DNA of 64,000 nucleotides from Diospyros lotus (Eukaryota; Streptophyta; Magnoliopsida; Ericales; Ebenaceae). The notes under the pieces are model-generated. The model did no database searches and was not told the DNA's origin. It worked only from the letters and a program-made list of their open reading frames with translations. The translations under genes were made by a program, and so were the position numbers. Shown here in pieces: positions 11,101 to 23,174 of the stretch. The stretch is from positions 33,602,670-33,666,669 of the forward strand of contig NC_068344.1 in the NCBI RefSeq assembly GCF_014633365.1. The letters run 5' to 3'. Position 1 is the stretch's first letter, and every line of letters begins with the position of its first letter.

Positions 11101-12564
11101 AAAATAATACTTGGGATGTTGTTACATTACCTGCTAACCAGAAAATAGTAGGATGCAAATGGGTTTTTTTAGTGAAACACAATGCTGATGGAAGTGTGGA
11201 ACGATATAAGGCCAGGTTGGTAGCCCAAGGTTTCACACAAACCTATGGGATTGACTATGAAGAAACCTTTGCTCCAGTGGCAAAACTTAACTCCATCTGA
11301 GTACTAATCTCTATTGCTGTTAATTTGGACTGACCTCTATTTCAATTTGACATTAAAAATGCTTTCTTAAATGGTGACTTGGATGAGGATATTTACATGA
11401 AGATGCCCCCTGGTTTTGAACAAGGTGCTGGTTATGATACAGTGTGCAAGCTGAAGAAGTCTTTATATGGACTTAAACAATCCCCACGAGCATGGTTCAA
11501 GAAGTTTAGTATGACACTAAACCGGGTAGGATATAACCAAGGGCAAGCTGATCATACCTTGTTTATAAAACATACAACAAGAGGAAGGAAAGTTATATTA
11601 ATTGTGTATGTTGATAATATTATTGTAACATGAGATGATTTGCAGGAAATTGAGAGCTTAAAACAGCAATTAAGGGAAGAATTTGAGGTAAAAGACCTAG
11701 GAATTATGAGGTATTTCCTAGGAATGGAGGTTGCTAGGAGCAAGGAAGGTCTTTTCATCTCACAACGAAAGTACACTTTAGATTTACTAAAGGATACAGG
11801 TATGATGGGATGCAGGCCAGCTGGAACTCCCTTAGAGAAGGGCTGGAAAAATGATGAGGAAGGAAAGGATATTCCGGTAGACAAAGAAAGATACCAATGA
11901 TTGGTTGGAAGGCTGAAATATTTGTCACTAACAAGACTTGACATAGCCTATGCAGTCAATGTGGTAAGTCAGTATATGCATTCTCCTACTAAAAAACATT
12001 TAAAAGCAGTGTTTCATGTCCTTAGGTATTTAAAAGGAACACTTGGAAAGGGCCTATTATTCTGGAAAACCAATGAAAAAGGAATAGAAGGTTTTGTGGA
12101 TGCTGACTGGGCAGGGTCTCATGAGGATAGCAGGTCAACCTCAAGCTATTGTACTAAGTTATGGGGGAATGTGGTGACATGGAGGAGCAAAAAAACAATC
12201 AGTGGTGGCTCGCAGCAGTGTTGAAGCTGAATTCAGAGCCATAGCTTATGGAATATGTGAAGTAATTTGGTTGGAAAGACTGATGGAAGATTTAGGGATA
12301 CCCTTAACTCAACCAACCAAGGTTTATAGTGATAGCAAATCAGCTATCAACATTGTAAAGAATCCAGTACAGCATGACCGAATGAAGCACGTGAGGATAG
12401 ACCGAAGTTTTATAAAGAGGGAGATAGAAGAAGGAGGGATCAGTTTATTCTATATTCCTACAAAGAATCAGATAGCCGATGTTCTCACAAAGGTTGTTGC
12501 AAGATCGAGCTTTGAAGAACTAATTGGCAAGCTGGGAATGACGTGCATCTATTCACCAGTTTGA
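8179..12564 (+). pseudogene. Copia gag-pol polyprotein, interrupted by stops and frameshifts
   Basis: The frame opens at ATG 8179 and is broken by TGA stops at 8344, 11298, 11331, 11631 and 11898, and by frameshifts near 8700-8745 and about 12188 (an A-run). Recognisable domains in order: retrotransposon gag (to about 8900); CCHC knuckle CDHCKKPYHTKETC (9000-9041); aspartic protease with DTGA (from 9303); pre-integrase HKRLGHPS and a CX2C pair; integrase core with FIDDHTR, RTDNGQEY and AERKNRH; reverse transcriptase from about 11030; RNase H with a tail at 12562-12564. The integrase QQNDIAERKN has Asp where Gly is usual. The polymerase box reads YVDN in place of YVDD, which would remove a catalytic aspartate. 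Order PR-INT-RT-RH defines Ty1/Copia. Several stops fit loss of CGA or TGG codons by transitions. Confidence 0.93.
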
Positions 12565-12571
12565 GGGGGAG

Positions 12572-12866
12572 TGTTGGACGGAATTAAGAAGCCGAAGACA
12601 AGAAGACTTTCAGCTAAAGAAGGAATCTAGTAGATATAGATAAATTAGAGTAGATAATGTTAAATTTATATAGTGTAAAATCATGTTACAAAGCTGTTTT
12701 TAATCCCTAAGTTTTAGGAGATAGCTTCCCTATTGTTTAGGAGATAGATATTCTAAATCTTCTCCTATTTTCTAGGAGATAGATAAGGATTCTAAGCTGT
12801 ATATAAACTCTCCATGAGTTTAATTAATATTCATTCAAGTCTTTAATCTTTCTAAGACTTGTTATA
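12572..12866 (+). repeat. 3' LTR of the Copia element
   Basis: This intact LTR starts TGTTGGACGG and contains the unbroken hAT target GATATAGATAAATTAG (about 12633-12648). It serves as an internal reference for the insertion in the 5' LTR. The two LTRs differ at only a handful of positions apart from the last few bases. Confidence 0.88.
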
Positions 12867-12988
12867 ATCTATTGGATGCCATGCAGAGAAGGGTATAAGA
12901 TACTTGTTTGTTATGCCCATATTGAAGCAAGAAATGTGCTCAGTATTTTATGCACCAAAACAGGTACCAGACATGAATTAACCATTGT

Positions 12989-13060
12989 GAATCTGGAAGT
13001 GTCAAATGCGTGAATGCCCAAGATGAATCTGAAAATGTCAAATCCATGAATGCCTAATAA
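12989..13060. repeat. Two tandem copies of a 36-bp unit
   Basis: Units begin GAATCTGGAAGTGTCAAAT and GAATCTGAAAATGTCAAAT, 36 bp apart, with a few mismatches. No function is suggested. Confidence 0.7.
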
Positions 13061-13862
13061 GGAAAATATGCTACAAGTTGCATCACAAAAGTGCTCAATG
13101 GTTTTATATACTTCCAAAAAAGACTAATTTGTTTTCAAACCCTTGCAGCACTGCCAGCCTGAGAGAAAACAGGTTTCATATGAAGGAAATAGTAGTATTC
13201 ATACTGACAAATAGTGCACATAGATCATGCTTACATGACTACAATATGGTTAAAAAATTCTCTCTATCATTTTACATATCTATTTTTTGCACTTAAAGAC
13301 TTAAAACAAAATGAAAATAATAGAGAGCACACCTTGTGGAAGTAATCCCTTTAACTATTTTAAAAACAAGTTTTATGGGGACAGTTAATTGAGAAAGCAC
13401 AGTTTTGAACTTTTCTCTGACATTACACATTCAGATTCATCTAAAATACGAAAATAACCAAGTGGCAGAATCTTCAAATGTCCTACCATCACAACTTTCT
13501 CACTCTTAATGTTTCAGAATGACGGCAACCTCATGAGTTTCCCATTTAAGGACTATGCCCTAGAGATTACTATTTTACCCTTGGAAGAATCACAACTTAA
13601 ATTGATATCATATTTGCCTCTCCTAGAAGACCAATAAACATACTATAAAAAGAGTGGATGAAATGAAAAAAATTTATGGCAATAGAGGTAGAGAATACTC
13701 AAGAAAATTTGGTGAAAAATTTTTAGACATGGCATGGAATGTAACAGTCTTACAGAAGATATGATTGTTATAGAGATGATTGGTGAGCCAATATCCATGT
13801 CGCCAACCCCTCCTAGCGAGATTAACGGTTAGTTTTTGTTATTGCATTCTATCAGTTTCTGT

Positions 13863-13950
13863 CTCTCCTCAACATCTTACATCCTCAAATCCTAGTACTT
13901 GATCAACTCTCCTCGACATCTTACATCCTCAAATGCTAGTACTTGATCAA
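13863..13950. repeat. Two tandem copies of a 44-bp unit
   Basis: The unit CTCTCCTCAACATCTTACAT and onward, ending CTTGATCAA, occurs twice with about two mismatches, at 13863-13906 and 13907-13950. This looks like a recent local duplication. Confidence 0.8.
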
Positions 13951-14502
13951 ACCCCACCATTGCCATTATAATTAACCACCTCAAAACTCTCATCTAAAAT
14001 TCAGGAAGATAGGGCGGATATGAATCTAAAGCCTTCTCTGACTGTGTCCAGCACGAAGCATCAACTGGAGGTGGGAGCTATTAGTGCTGGAGAATGTACT
14101 TAGGCAAGATGAAACAGAAATGGAATCGACAACCATGATTTTGAAACTCAAATTTGGGGTATCTTGCAGCCATTTGGTGCTCACTCATCAATATACATTT
14201 CTTTTCACTTTCAGGAGAAAGGAAGCTGCACTAGTCTTCTCGAAGATACTACAGGTTGAAAGATCCATTATCTCCTTGCCCTAAAAGCATGAGAAATTCT
14301 TCACATATTTCACTAGATTAAATTTTAAAAGAAGTTTGAAGTATTTAACCATAAAAATAAAAGGCCGATGATGAATGTGTGATGCATATGCTGTTCAGCA
14401 ACTGACAAATTTGGACTTGCAGAGAAAAAGAAAAGAAAAAGCAGCTAATTCACAAGGCATTTGACACTGTTAGACACAAGGTTGTCATGAAAATATACTC
14501 AC

Positions 14503-17500
14503 AGCTGACTGGAGCAACGGTAATGAGGTTCCAACACTCAACCCCTCCTGCTTTTCTTCAGTAGTAATTCTATGTGGGTTTTCAAGGATCAGCATAGGCC
14601 CTTTGCCTTCTCTTATAGTGCCCATTTTTTGTTTCTTTTCATCTGGTTCATTGTTAGAAACATCAGCACCCCTAGAATTTAATATCTCTAACAAATGATT
14701 GATCTCGTCCCTGCAAAGTTATTGCAAGTCCAGACAAGCAAATTTCAGATACAGATACACAAATTAAGTGCAATAGATTTTTATATATGAACTGGAAAAC
14801 AAGAATCAGAAAACCTATCCAAATTTAGTGGCAATAAAATTGGGTAATAGATAAAGCAATAAAATTTGATCCATTGACTATCAAAGCCATGCTGTCAACC
14901 AGAAATAGCAACTGATTCCTTATAAAAAAAAAAAAATCAATCAGGGAATTTACCTAGAAAACCTTCTTCCCTTTACCAGCTGCTCAATTTTCAAAAGTTC
15001 AGTACCATCACCTAAGCTGCTTTCTTTGTCTTGCCAAACCTGACCAAAGTCAGAGTTGGTATTGAACGTGTCTGCTCCAATGCTAGGATTTGTTCCACCA
15101 GTAGATCCTGATCCAAGCTGCAGAATTACAATGATTAACAATTTCAGATAATCCTGTCTTATTATCAACTAAATTTTAAATGGAAAAGGAAAATCAAACA
15201 AAGATCTATGAATGAAAAGTTAAAACTATTAGCAGTTCTTAAATATAGCAAAGTAGAAGATGAAGCAAGCTGCACTTATTCTAAACACAAAATAACAATG
15301 ATGAGTATTATGCTGTGATGGTAAAAAAAGCACTATGAAGATTGTATGCATGAGAGGCTATTAGAAGAACCAACCTATCCAATGCCAAACATAGAAAAGA
15401 ATAGCCATCAAATGCTTAGAATCTGGTATCTAAATCCTGGTCATATGTGGTGTGCGTGTGCATGTGTGTAATAGAGAGAGGGAGTGAGGGAGGGATAGGG
15501 AGCATCAATAGAGTTTGATAGTTCTTTATCTTATTTTTCTTATTACCATGCACTAAAGAATTGCAGAAACAAAACAAAATATACACGTACATATATCATG
15601 TAGATAACTTAAATTCTCAAAGTGTAGACCATAAATCAAATCAAAAAATTCATTACCCCACTTGTCCTCACTAGTCCCTACTCGTTAACATAAATGGTCT
15701 CGGACACCACACTTACTTTAAGTCTATTTCCACAATAATCCAAACATATACTTGGAGAACTCCCAAGCCCTATGGTCCTTCTCTAAACCCACACCCGAGA
15801 ACCTCTCAATTCTTAGCATGTCAACCTTCCTCATTTATTAGCACACTTCACAACTGCCTCTCCAGATTCAATAACGTCTTGAGAATCACCTAGTTGCCAT
15901 TATCTCAAGGCTTGATTAAATTGCTCAAATTTTTTTAACACTCAAAACCCCTTCTTGTCCTTTTACCCAACAATAACAAGAAGAAAAATCTCGGAATCAT
16001 CGGAGCCACATATTTTTCTGAAAAAACCCATTCCAATCAAGGATCTCCAAAGGATGAATAATGGTAAATGCTAACCATGGAGCCACCGAAATAGGTCTAA
16101 CATTGAAATTGTTACTAACCATGGTAAATACAAACCTAATTTCAATATGTCTACTAAGGAAAAAGTAGTTCTCCACATGCCTTGCCATTTCATAGCATTG
16201 AGTAATTACTCCGCATGTGGATTGAGTAATTCCCTCAACACTTCTAACGTTGAAAGTGTTCCTCTTACTTACAGTCAGCCCCAACCCGCAGATAAAAAAA
16301 GAGGGTTCGTTAGGCAGTCGATAGTCAACATAAAATTCACTGGATCAGAACCCCACCTAGTGAGATTAAGGCTTGTGATTGTTGTTTTGGTAAGAAAATA
16401 TCATTAAAGAATGCTGCCATTGAGTGGGAGAATGTTGTACAAAGACAATAAGGGGTCTGTATATCTAGCAAGAACAGTTCATCCAATATTTGCACAGAAG
16501 AAGATAAACAAAAGGTGCGCATCCTTTTTACACCATAAAAATTTGCTCAAAGCATATGCAGATGTGTGTGTGGGGTACCTCCCCTTTTCGCACAGCATGG
16601 ATTATTTAGCAGAAGAGATAATAGTATTGCTTTTACAAGCATACAGTCTTCTATTCATTGCTAGTCACCAGCATCACCACAATTATTCCACATATAGAGA
16701 AAAAGAGGCTCCTGATCCCCCAACCATCTAGCCAGAAGACGACGATCCCAGGATTCACCAGTCCTTGCAAATGCAGTAAGCACAGCCTTCTCCTCAAATT
16801 ATCAGCCCCAAGAACTAAACCAGGGAAAAAATCTGAAAAAAAAGGGCTGTCCCAGAATAACCCTTCAATCTACAGATAGCCTTCAAAAAAGAGTCCAGTT
16901 TGCCTTAGTAACAAAGATATATTTTACAAAAGGAATAAGAAAAGAGAGCACATAAAAACCCCCATGCTACTCATCCTAAAGGAATCACAGGAAGGAACAC
17001 ACAGATACAACCCCATCAGTAAGCACTTGGGGCGATCTCACCTCGTACATAGATATATATACATATGTATATACACACTAGCCTTATCCATGCATGTGCA
17101 TGACCTAAACAAGAGACCAGTTCACGGGCTGGCACTAATACCAAACAATGAAATGAAGAAGACGTTTGATGTTGAAATGTTATCATAAATAAGTGAAGTG
17201 ACTTTAATAAATGGAACAAACTTGAAGGCATTATGACGCAAAATTATCTTTGTTTTGTTTTGTGCATGGCACAGGTAGATCATAGAACAAGAACGGGTCA
17301 GAAAAAAAAGTATAATAGTTTTCCTCTCTAAGAAGCCATCTAATGAAGGATAGCTTGAATAAATTGGATCTATGTTACCTGCAAGAGAATTTTGAGTTTG
17401 ATTTTTGCCATTGAACACTATGCAGAAGCATTTAAATGTAAACGAGTAAAATACTATCAATGGAAGTTTAAGATTTCGATTGTCCAGGATTTGCAGAGAA

Positions 17501-19433
17501 GTAGCCGCAGGAAGGATGGAAGGATGAAATTTGATGTTTAATGGTTATTGGTTAAACAGAAGGAAAATTAGAAAGATGAAATGATTTAGGCATGTTTTAA
17601 GCTTGACAAGTTGGGGATGGAAGCCTACAAGTTGATTCTTCTAAGGTAGTGCAAATGCCTACCCAAGAGATTTGTTGCCAAATGTGAAGAAGAAATAACA
17701 AAAAAAAAAAAAGGAAAGAATCCCACTTACAGCTTGTTAGCCCCCAGGGTGAGATTGCAGAAAGTACTGAAAGTTTTATACAAGTGCTCCAAAATTCAAC
17801 TCTAATGAAGAAAGGACTTGTGTGGGGCAGAAGACCAGTATAGATAAATCAGATAGAAATTTCTGGGTGGTGCTTCTCTCAATTCTAATATAACTCTGCA
17901 TCCAATATTAAAACATTAAGAAATTTTGACCAACAATAAAATCCCGAAATTAGAGACTCCTAGAAACATTATCACCCTAAATCCTAAACCCTAACCTGTA
18001 ACACTAGTTACACTACCAATGGCCAATCTGGGAAATACATACTAGGAACTAATAAAAATAATAATAAGTTCATTGACAATTTTCTTATCATAAAATACAT
18101 AAACAAAACTTAAATTAACCTTAAACATATTTATTTAACATCTAAAGCATGTTGCATGTGAAACTCAAAATTCTTCCATCCTTTTTTTCCAGACTTCGCA
18201 TAACAATTGGCAAAACAAACTTTCAAAAGGGCAATAAGCATAAGCACCATTGAATCTCCAAAGCCAATGATCTCAAGAGGAAGGAAACTAGAAGGGTTGG
18301 AGGAAACTTTGGGAGGATTCAATCAGGGGTGGACAAAAGAAGAGGATTTAGCAATATTCAAATTGTTTGTCATAAGCTTTCCCAACTGCCAATAAATCAT
18401 AAGTCATAACCATTCACAAAAAGAAAAACATACGTGTCATTCTTTTTCCATCTCTTTTTTTTTTTGGGTGGGACTCTGGGAGACCGCATGAACGGAGAGC
18501 TAATATCCATAGCATATACAGATGCATATAACTTAAAAGAATAATCAGATATATACAGTTGACACACTTAGCTGCCTGTCATGATTAGAGTTTTATTGAA
18601 TTAGTTACATGGACATTCTAAGTCCTTGAAAGACATGGAAATTGGGACACGACAACTATGACAAACTGAGAGTATAGAATTTTTCTTTTTCTGTAAACTC
18701 ACATTCAGAGTGCATCCTTCATTATCGCTGTAGGCATTTTCCTTTTCCTCTGAGCCTCCCTTGTCTCCTTCAAAAAAATAGTTATATATACAAATTACAA
18801 GAAGAATAACAAATAGCTAAATAAAAGATAATATTCACAACTCTGTCAAACAAATAACAAATGAAAAACACTGGTTCCAGGGAAAATCTAAGTTCTGCCT
18901 ATTACCAAGAGTTTCAGAGCAACATGTGCAAGGAGACTATCAGAGTTAATAATAAGATTATACACTATATGTATGAAAGATTAAAAATTGAGCAAATCAA
19001 TTTTCATCTTACTCCAACATAAAATATAATATTGCATTCAAAAGTATAAGCTTTACTTGAACCCTAACCTTTAAAATGGCGTATACCTATGTATATAAAT
19101 ACATACAGTGCGACAAATATATGACTGACCGTGATCTTCGGTGATTAATTCGTCTGCTGCTGCGGCGGCGGCAGGGGCCAAAGGTGATTTGGAGAAGAAA
19201 GAAGGGAAGATTCTGATGGCACCACCGGCGATGAGGCGGCGGGCGGGATCCACGAGCTTCGAAAGCCAGCCGGAGTCGGGGGGGTGGGCGGCGGGTTGGC
19301 GCTGATTCGCCGGAGGACGCTCGTACGGAGTAGTCGGCTGCCTACGCGCCGGCGGTTTCTTGAACTTACCGCCGGCGCCTCCCGCTCCTCCGTAGAGACC
19401 GGACGATGACGGCATCGGCAGTCGCGCCGCCAT
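14503..19433 (-). CDS. NUP1: NUP1/Nup136-like nuclear pore protein, N-terminal exons 1-4 only
   Basis: Four exons join in frame on the minus strand: 19130-19433, 18703-18767, 14954-15117 and 14503-14710 (741 nt, 247 codons), each with GT-AG borders and compatible phases. Exon 1 starts at ATG 19433 and reads MAARLPMPSSSGLYGGAGG, then KFKKPPARRQPTTPYERPP and GWLSKLVDPARRLIAGGA, the conserved N-terminus of plant NUP1 (Nup136), a nuclear-basket nucleoporin regarded as the functional counterpart of Nup153. The GWLSKLVDPARRLI segment could form an amphipathic helix. Exons 3-4 give KIEQLVKGRRFSRDEINHLL, also expected in this family. Family members are much longer (over 1000 residues) with a large FG-rich part that is not seen. 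Either the gene continues left beyond the window across an intron holding all the retrotransposons, or it is truncated. No in-frame stop occurs in the four exons. Confidence 0.75.
15118..18702 (-). other. Large intron between exons 2 and 3 of the NUP1-like gene
   Basis: This 3.6-kb AT-rich stretch runs from a GT donor at 18702 to a CAG acceptor at 15118 on the minus strand. It contains simple TA and GA tracts, poly(A) runs and a plus-strand SINE-tail-like piece near 16330-16395. No convincing exon was found inside it, and the flanking exons join in phase without one. Confidence 0.65.
16330..16395 (+). repeat. SINE-tail-like fragment
   Basis: The plus strand reads CCCCACCTAGTGAGATTAAG followed by GCTTGTGATTGTTGTTTTGG. 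A CCCACCTAGTGGGAT box followed by TTG repeats is the typical 3' end of TS-type plant SINEs. The 5' limit was not found. Confidence 0.35.
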
Positions 19434-22400
19434 TCTCTCTTCAACACTTCGAGCAGGAACTCTGACTATAGTGTTGATTTTTGTTTAATTCACTTTTCCC
19501 ATTCTTTTTGGTTCCTTAAATTACACATAACCCCCTGAAGAAATATTTACACTATCACTTAATACTCATAATAACATGATAAACTTTAAACTTTATCAGG
19601 TAATATTTTTTATGATTGAAAAAGTTCTACAAAACAATGAAATGATATCCCAAATGAGAATTAAATAAAATAAGTCTAATAAGTTAAAACTTGAAATTCT
19701 TATCTAAAGTTTAAATTCCTTATTTAAAATAAAATAAATGTCTTATCTAAAATTTTCAAATTTTATCTAATAAAATAGATTTAAAGGACAACTTATAATA
19801 AAAATAATATGAAAATCGCACCAATCTTAACCTCTTAGTTTCTTTGTCCTTTTTTTCAAAATCTTTAATTTCATCTCTCTCTTTTTAATGGGCTATTTTT
19901 AAAATTTTGAAATAAATTGAATTATAATTCAACCATTTAATTCAAGACTTAATTTGATTAATATTTTATCTCAATTGAATTGATTTGATAATTAATTATA
20001 AATCTTCTCAAATAAGCTGATTGGTCCAATTTAGTTTTCTCAATATAATTTATAAAACATTCTTAATTTAGGGTAAAAGCTCAATTTGATCCATAAATAT
20101 TTTTTGATTTATCAATTTAATCATTATTTTTTTTTTTTACTCAAATGAACTCTCTATATGTTACAAATCAGTATATTTTCACTATGTAATTTAACTAACT
20201 ATTAATCACCATTAGTTATAAAGTAAAAATGGGTAAATTCATAAAATATAGGGGTAAACCAAAAAAAATTACAAATACACTTTTAATTTTTTTTAACTCA
20301 AATACACCCCATTTCTTTATGACCTGGTCGACTTTTAACCCTATGACAAATAGTGTTATTTGTTATAAGATGACAAACTAATTCATAAAGTACATAGGGT
20401 GTATTTGAGTCAAAAGAATAGTTCAAAGGTTAAAATATCAAATTATGAAAAATTTAAGGGCTGAATTGAACTTTTATCTTTTAATTTACAAATAATTATA
20501 TATACCTAAGTTTATTATACAAAAGTTTTCGTATAATATGTGTAACTTTTTTGAAGTTGCCAAGTAAATCTAAACTCAATCCCACAAGTGTAAGTAATAA
20601 ATCTAAAATTGAATTAATAGTCATAAACGATAAAAAGTCACTAGAGACCATTGATTGTGATAGTTTGGTAGAACAAAAATAACTATTAAATATATATTAT
20701 CACAAAATCATACGAAGAACACCCAATTCACTTGTGTCTCTTGAAATGGAGTCTAAATATATAAATATGATTCATTCAGGTATTCTTCGAACTTAATTGA
20801 ATATATATCAAGACATTTGTTTACCCACTTATTTGGTAAACAAGATAATGACTGCCATTACTTCATGAAGATAATATTGTCCATTTGGTCGATAGCACAA
20901 GAACCATCCCAAAGGGTAAATCCCACTCATAGCCAAGCTTGTGCTCTAAGCCCTCTTCAGTCTGCTTCCATGGCACCCAATTGGCTGAAAACTGAGCTGC
21001 CAATCTACACTAGGGTTGAATGGATATCTGAAAATCCCCAGTCGAAATCACCATTCAATCTATCACAAAGTTACATAAATGTAAATGAAAATGAGAACAA
21101 ATATTATAGATGGATCCATGAAAGCAACAGGCCTGAGGAAAAGTTCTGGGTTTTCTGAGTTCTACAATATTCTGTCACCTCAACATCAAAACAAATGAAG
21201 AACAATGGAACATTGAGGAAGCTCAAGAAAGCAGCATTGTACACAAGAATCAAGCATAATGGGGCTGAACCTAGGTTGGAGATGCAGTTAGAGAGCTGGA
21301 AATTTTGCAGAAAAGAAGGGACCCTTATGACAGACGAAGTTTAGCGGCTCTGCTTAGGCCGGGAGCCTCTCGTCGGTTTAATTAACCTTAGGATTTCAAT
21401 AAAGTATTTCCAGCTTTTGCTGAATCCTATGCTGGGTTGAAATGGCTCTTTCCCCTAATGGTTTCGAGCAAAACCATGCCAAAGCTAATATAGACCGCAA
21501 TGCTCTAATGAGAGTTCCTAAAGCAAAATCTTCAGCCTTGGCTTGGTGATGTTTGACAAGCAGCATGTTTTTCGGGTTTCATCAGTGGATGATAATAACT
21601 CAAATCATCTGGCAGCTCCCATAATCCACTCATCCAAAGACTGATTTGCCATTTACCTGTAAGCCAGAAGACTATCAGAACCCATTATAGAAGCCCTTGA
21701 GATTGATCGAGTGGTAACTTCAGTTTGAGATTATCTCTTACCTTGACACTTTCCTGTTTCTTAATTGCAATTTCAGTCGCATCTGCATTTCCTTAGCAAA
21801 GTGAACCAAGCCACCCCGGCCAAGTAGATTGTTGCAATCTGAAGATCCTTGTAACTAAACCAGATGGGGAAGCAAGATAAATCCTCAAAGAAATTCTGGT
21901 GCCATGGTCCATGGAATCTGGGAATAGCAGCCATCCTCTCCCATGACATCTTTGAAAGATCCTATCTCTTTTGTTCTCCACTGGAATCTGAGTCCCCAAA
22001 GACGCAAGCAACTGGCAAATAAGAAGATTGTAGCACCTAAGATCAGCATTGCCAGCAAGTGGTTCTGACCGTCGTTTCTTGTTTCCATCAGGGTTTAGCC
22101 TTTGGCCGGCATCATTAGTTAACTTAATGTAAGAAAGCAACATAGAAGATCTGTTCTGCAGGTACTAGCTTCCTGTTTATCAAAACAGAAAGCAATTTCC
22201 AGAGTTTTTCTCCATAAATAACATGATAATTAAACAGTTACAAGTGCACGCATCCTCGCAAACTTTGAAATAAAAGCTGGTATGGAGGGCAATGAAACAA
22301 AGAACAACGTAATCAAATTTATCCTCCATATGTAATAACTCAACCAACCTGTTTGAGCTATTGCAACTCAGAATGGTGCTGCATTGCGGGCAGGGTATCT

Positions 22401-22823
22401 CATATCCGATACTTGAAATGCATGATGAGAAGGACCCCGTTCCAGTGTGCTCTATGGCATGATGAGAAGGACCCTAGTTCCAGGGTACGTGAAATGAAGC
22501 TGCACTAACAAATCTACCGTTCTGAAGACTATGGCATTATCATAAACCCATCATATACCAAAAAATCTATTTTCCTGCAGGGCATCGGTAGACCATGCTA
22601 TACCTCTTTCTTCCTCGAAGTATACATTACCAATTCACTTTCCAAAATGAATTACATGAATCAAATCAGGCCAATATTGAGCCTGGAGTAGCAGAGAATG
22701 CAAGAGCCAAATTTGATTTCTAAGAGAAGAACAATTCATTAGAATATAAATCATATTGGCCCCTCTGACGCTGGATAAATACAGCCAATTGCTGCAACAA
22801 TGGCTAGACCTTTCAGTCATAAG
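19434..22823. other. Region upstream of the NUP1-like gene up to the Gypsy element
   Basis: The first 40 bp or so is probably the 5' untranslated region of the NUP1-like gene. 19.5-20.8 kb is very AT-rich and holds a MITE-like structure (20070-20485). 20.8-22.8 kb has a more balanced composition and several short frames on both strands. One minus-strand stretch (about 21610-21410, including KAEDFALGTLIRALRSILAL) is strongly protein-like but unrecognised and ends in a stop. These may be remnants of a decayed gene or of an unrecognised element. Confidence 0.35.
20070..20485. repeat. MITE-like inverted-repeat structure
   Basis: The left end GGTAAAAGCTCAATTTGATC is roughly complementary to the right end near 20460-20482. 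A second inverted pair lies inside: AACTCAAATACACCCC (about 20297) and GGGTGTATTTGAGT (about 20398). The interior is AT-rich with no coding. No clear target duplication was seen. Confidence 0.4.
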
Positions 22824-22828
22824 GATGA

Positions 22829-23174
22829 TGATGAGATTCAACACAATAGGTAGGATTACTAGAGAATTAGGTGAGTTTCTGCTATATTGCGACTCTCAAC
22901 TACAAGGAAAACAATGGAAATAAGCAACAAAACTGGGCATTCGAGAGGCCCAGGACTCTCCTGCCAGAAAACTCTAAATTCTTCACACCTTCTCTCTCTT
23001 CTAACCTCCTTTTTATAGGTTGTTCATGCACATGCTGATTTGTTACACAAACCAGCCAAGTGCCTATTCTACCCCTGGCGCACATGCTGGTCGTTACTCC
23101 CTCTCGCGGTGTCCCCCATATTCCCTTGATTCTTGTTACGCCTTTGGTATGTTTGCAGTATCGGTGGCCTAACA
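22829..23174 (-). repeat. 3' LTR of the Gypsy element
   Basis: The plus strand starts TGATGAGATTC and ends GGCCTAACA. Length equals that of the partner at 27710-28055. The polypurine tract lies immediately to its right on the plus strand. Confidence 0.93.

Larger units (their letters stand above)
3857..12866 (+). mobile_element. Ty1/Copia LTR retrotransposon, decayed, split by a hAT insertion
   Basis: LTRs of about 295 bp flank a Copia-order polyprotein (gag, protease, integrase, reverse transcriptase, RNase H). The 5' LTR is cut in two by the hAT element (3926-7884); its halves, 3857-3925 and 7893-8118, join exactly into a match of the intact 3' LTR (12572-12866). A primer-binding site follows the 5' LTR, and a polypurine tract (GAGGGGGA, about 12563-12570) precedes the 3' LTR. 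No target-site duplication was found: the five bases before 3857 do not recur after 12866. The last bases of the two LTRs also differ (TTTCA versus TTATA), so the right end may have been altered after insertion. Without the hAT the element is about 5.0 kb, usual for Copia. Confidence 0.9.
12867..14502. other. Host DNA between the Copia element and the NUP1-like exons
   Basis: No gene is called. Two short tandem duplications are present (see 12989-13060 and 13863-13950). On the plus strand, exon-like pieces occur near 14005-14100 and 14215-14261, each preceded by a pyrimidine-rich tract and CAG, but they do not join to a recognised protein. If the NUP1-like gene is intact this stretch is part of its next intron. 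Confidence 0.4.

Noticed and set aside
18131..18395. Possible extra exon inside the large intron of the NUP1-like gene
   Set aside because: Frames on both strands lack consistent splice sites and phase, and exons 2 and 3 already join in frame without it.
20817..21158. A 113-codon plus-strand frame
   Set aside because: No domain is recognised, it has no splice or promoter context, and composition is unremarkable; kept only as part of the region note.
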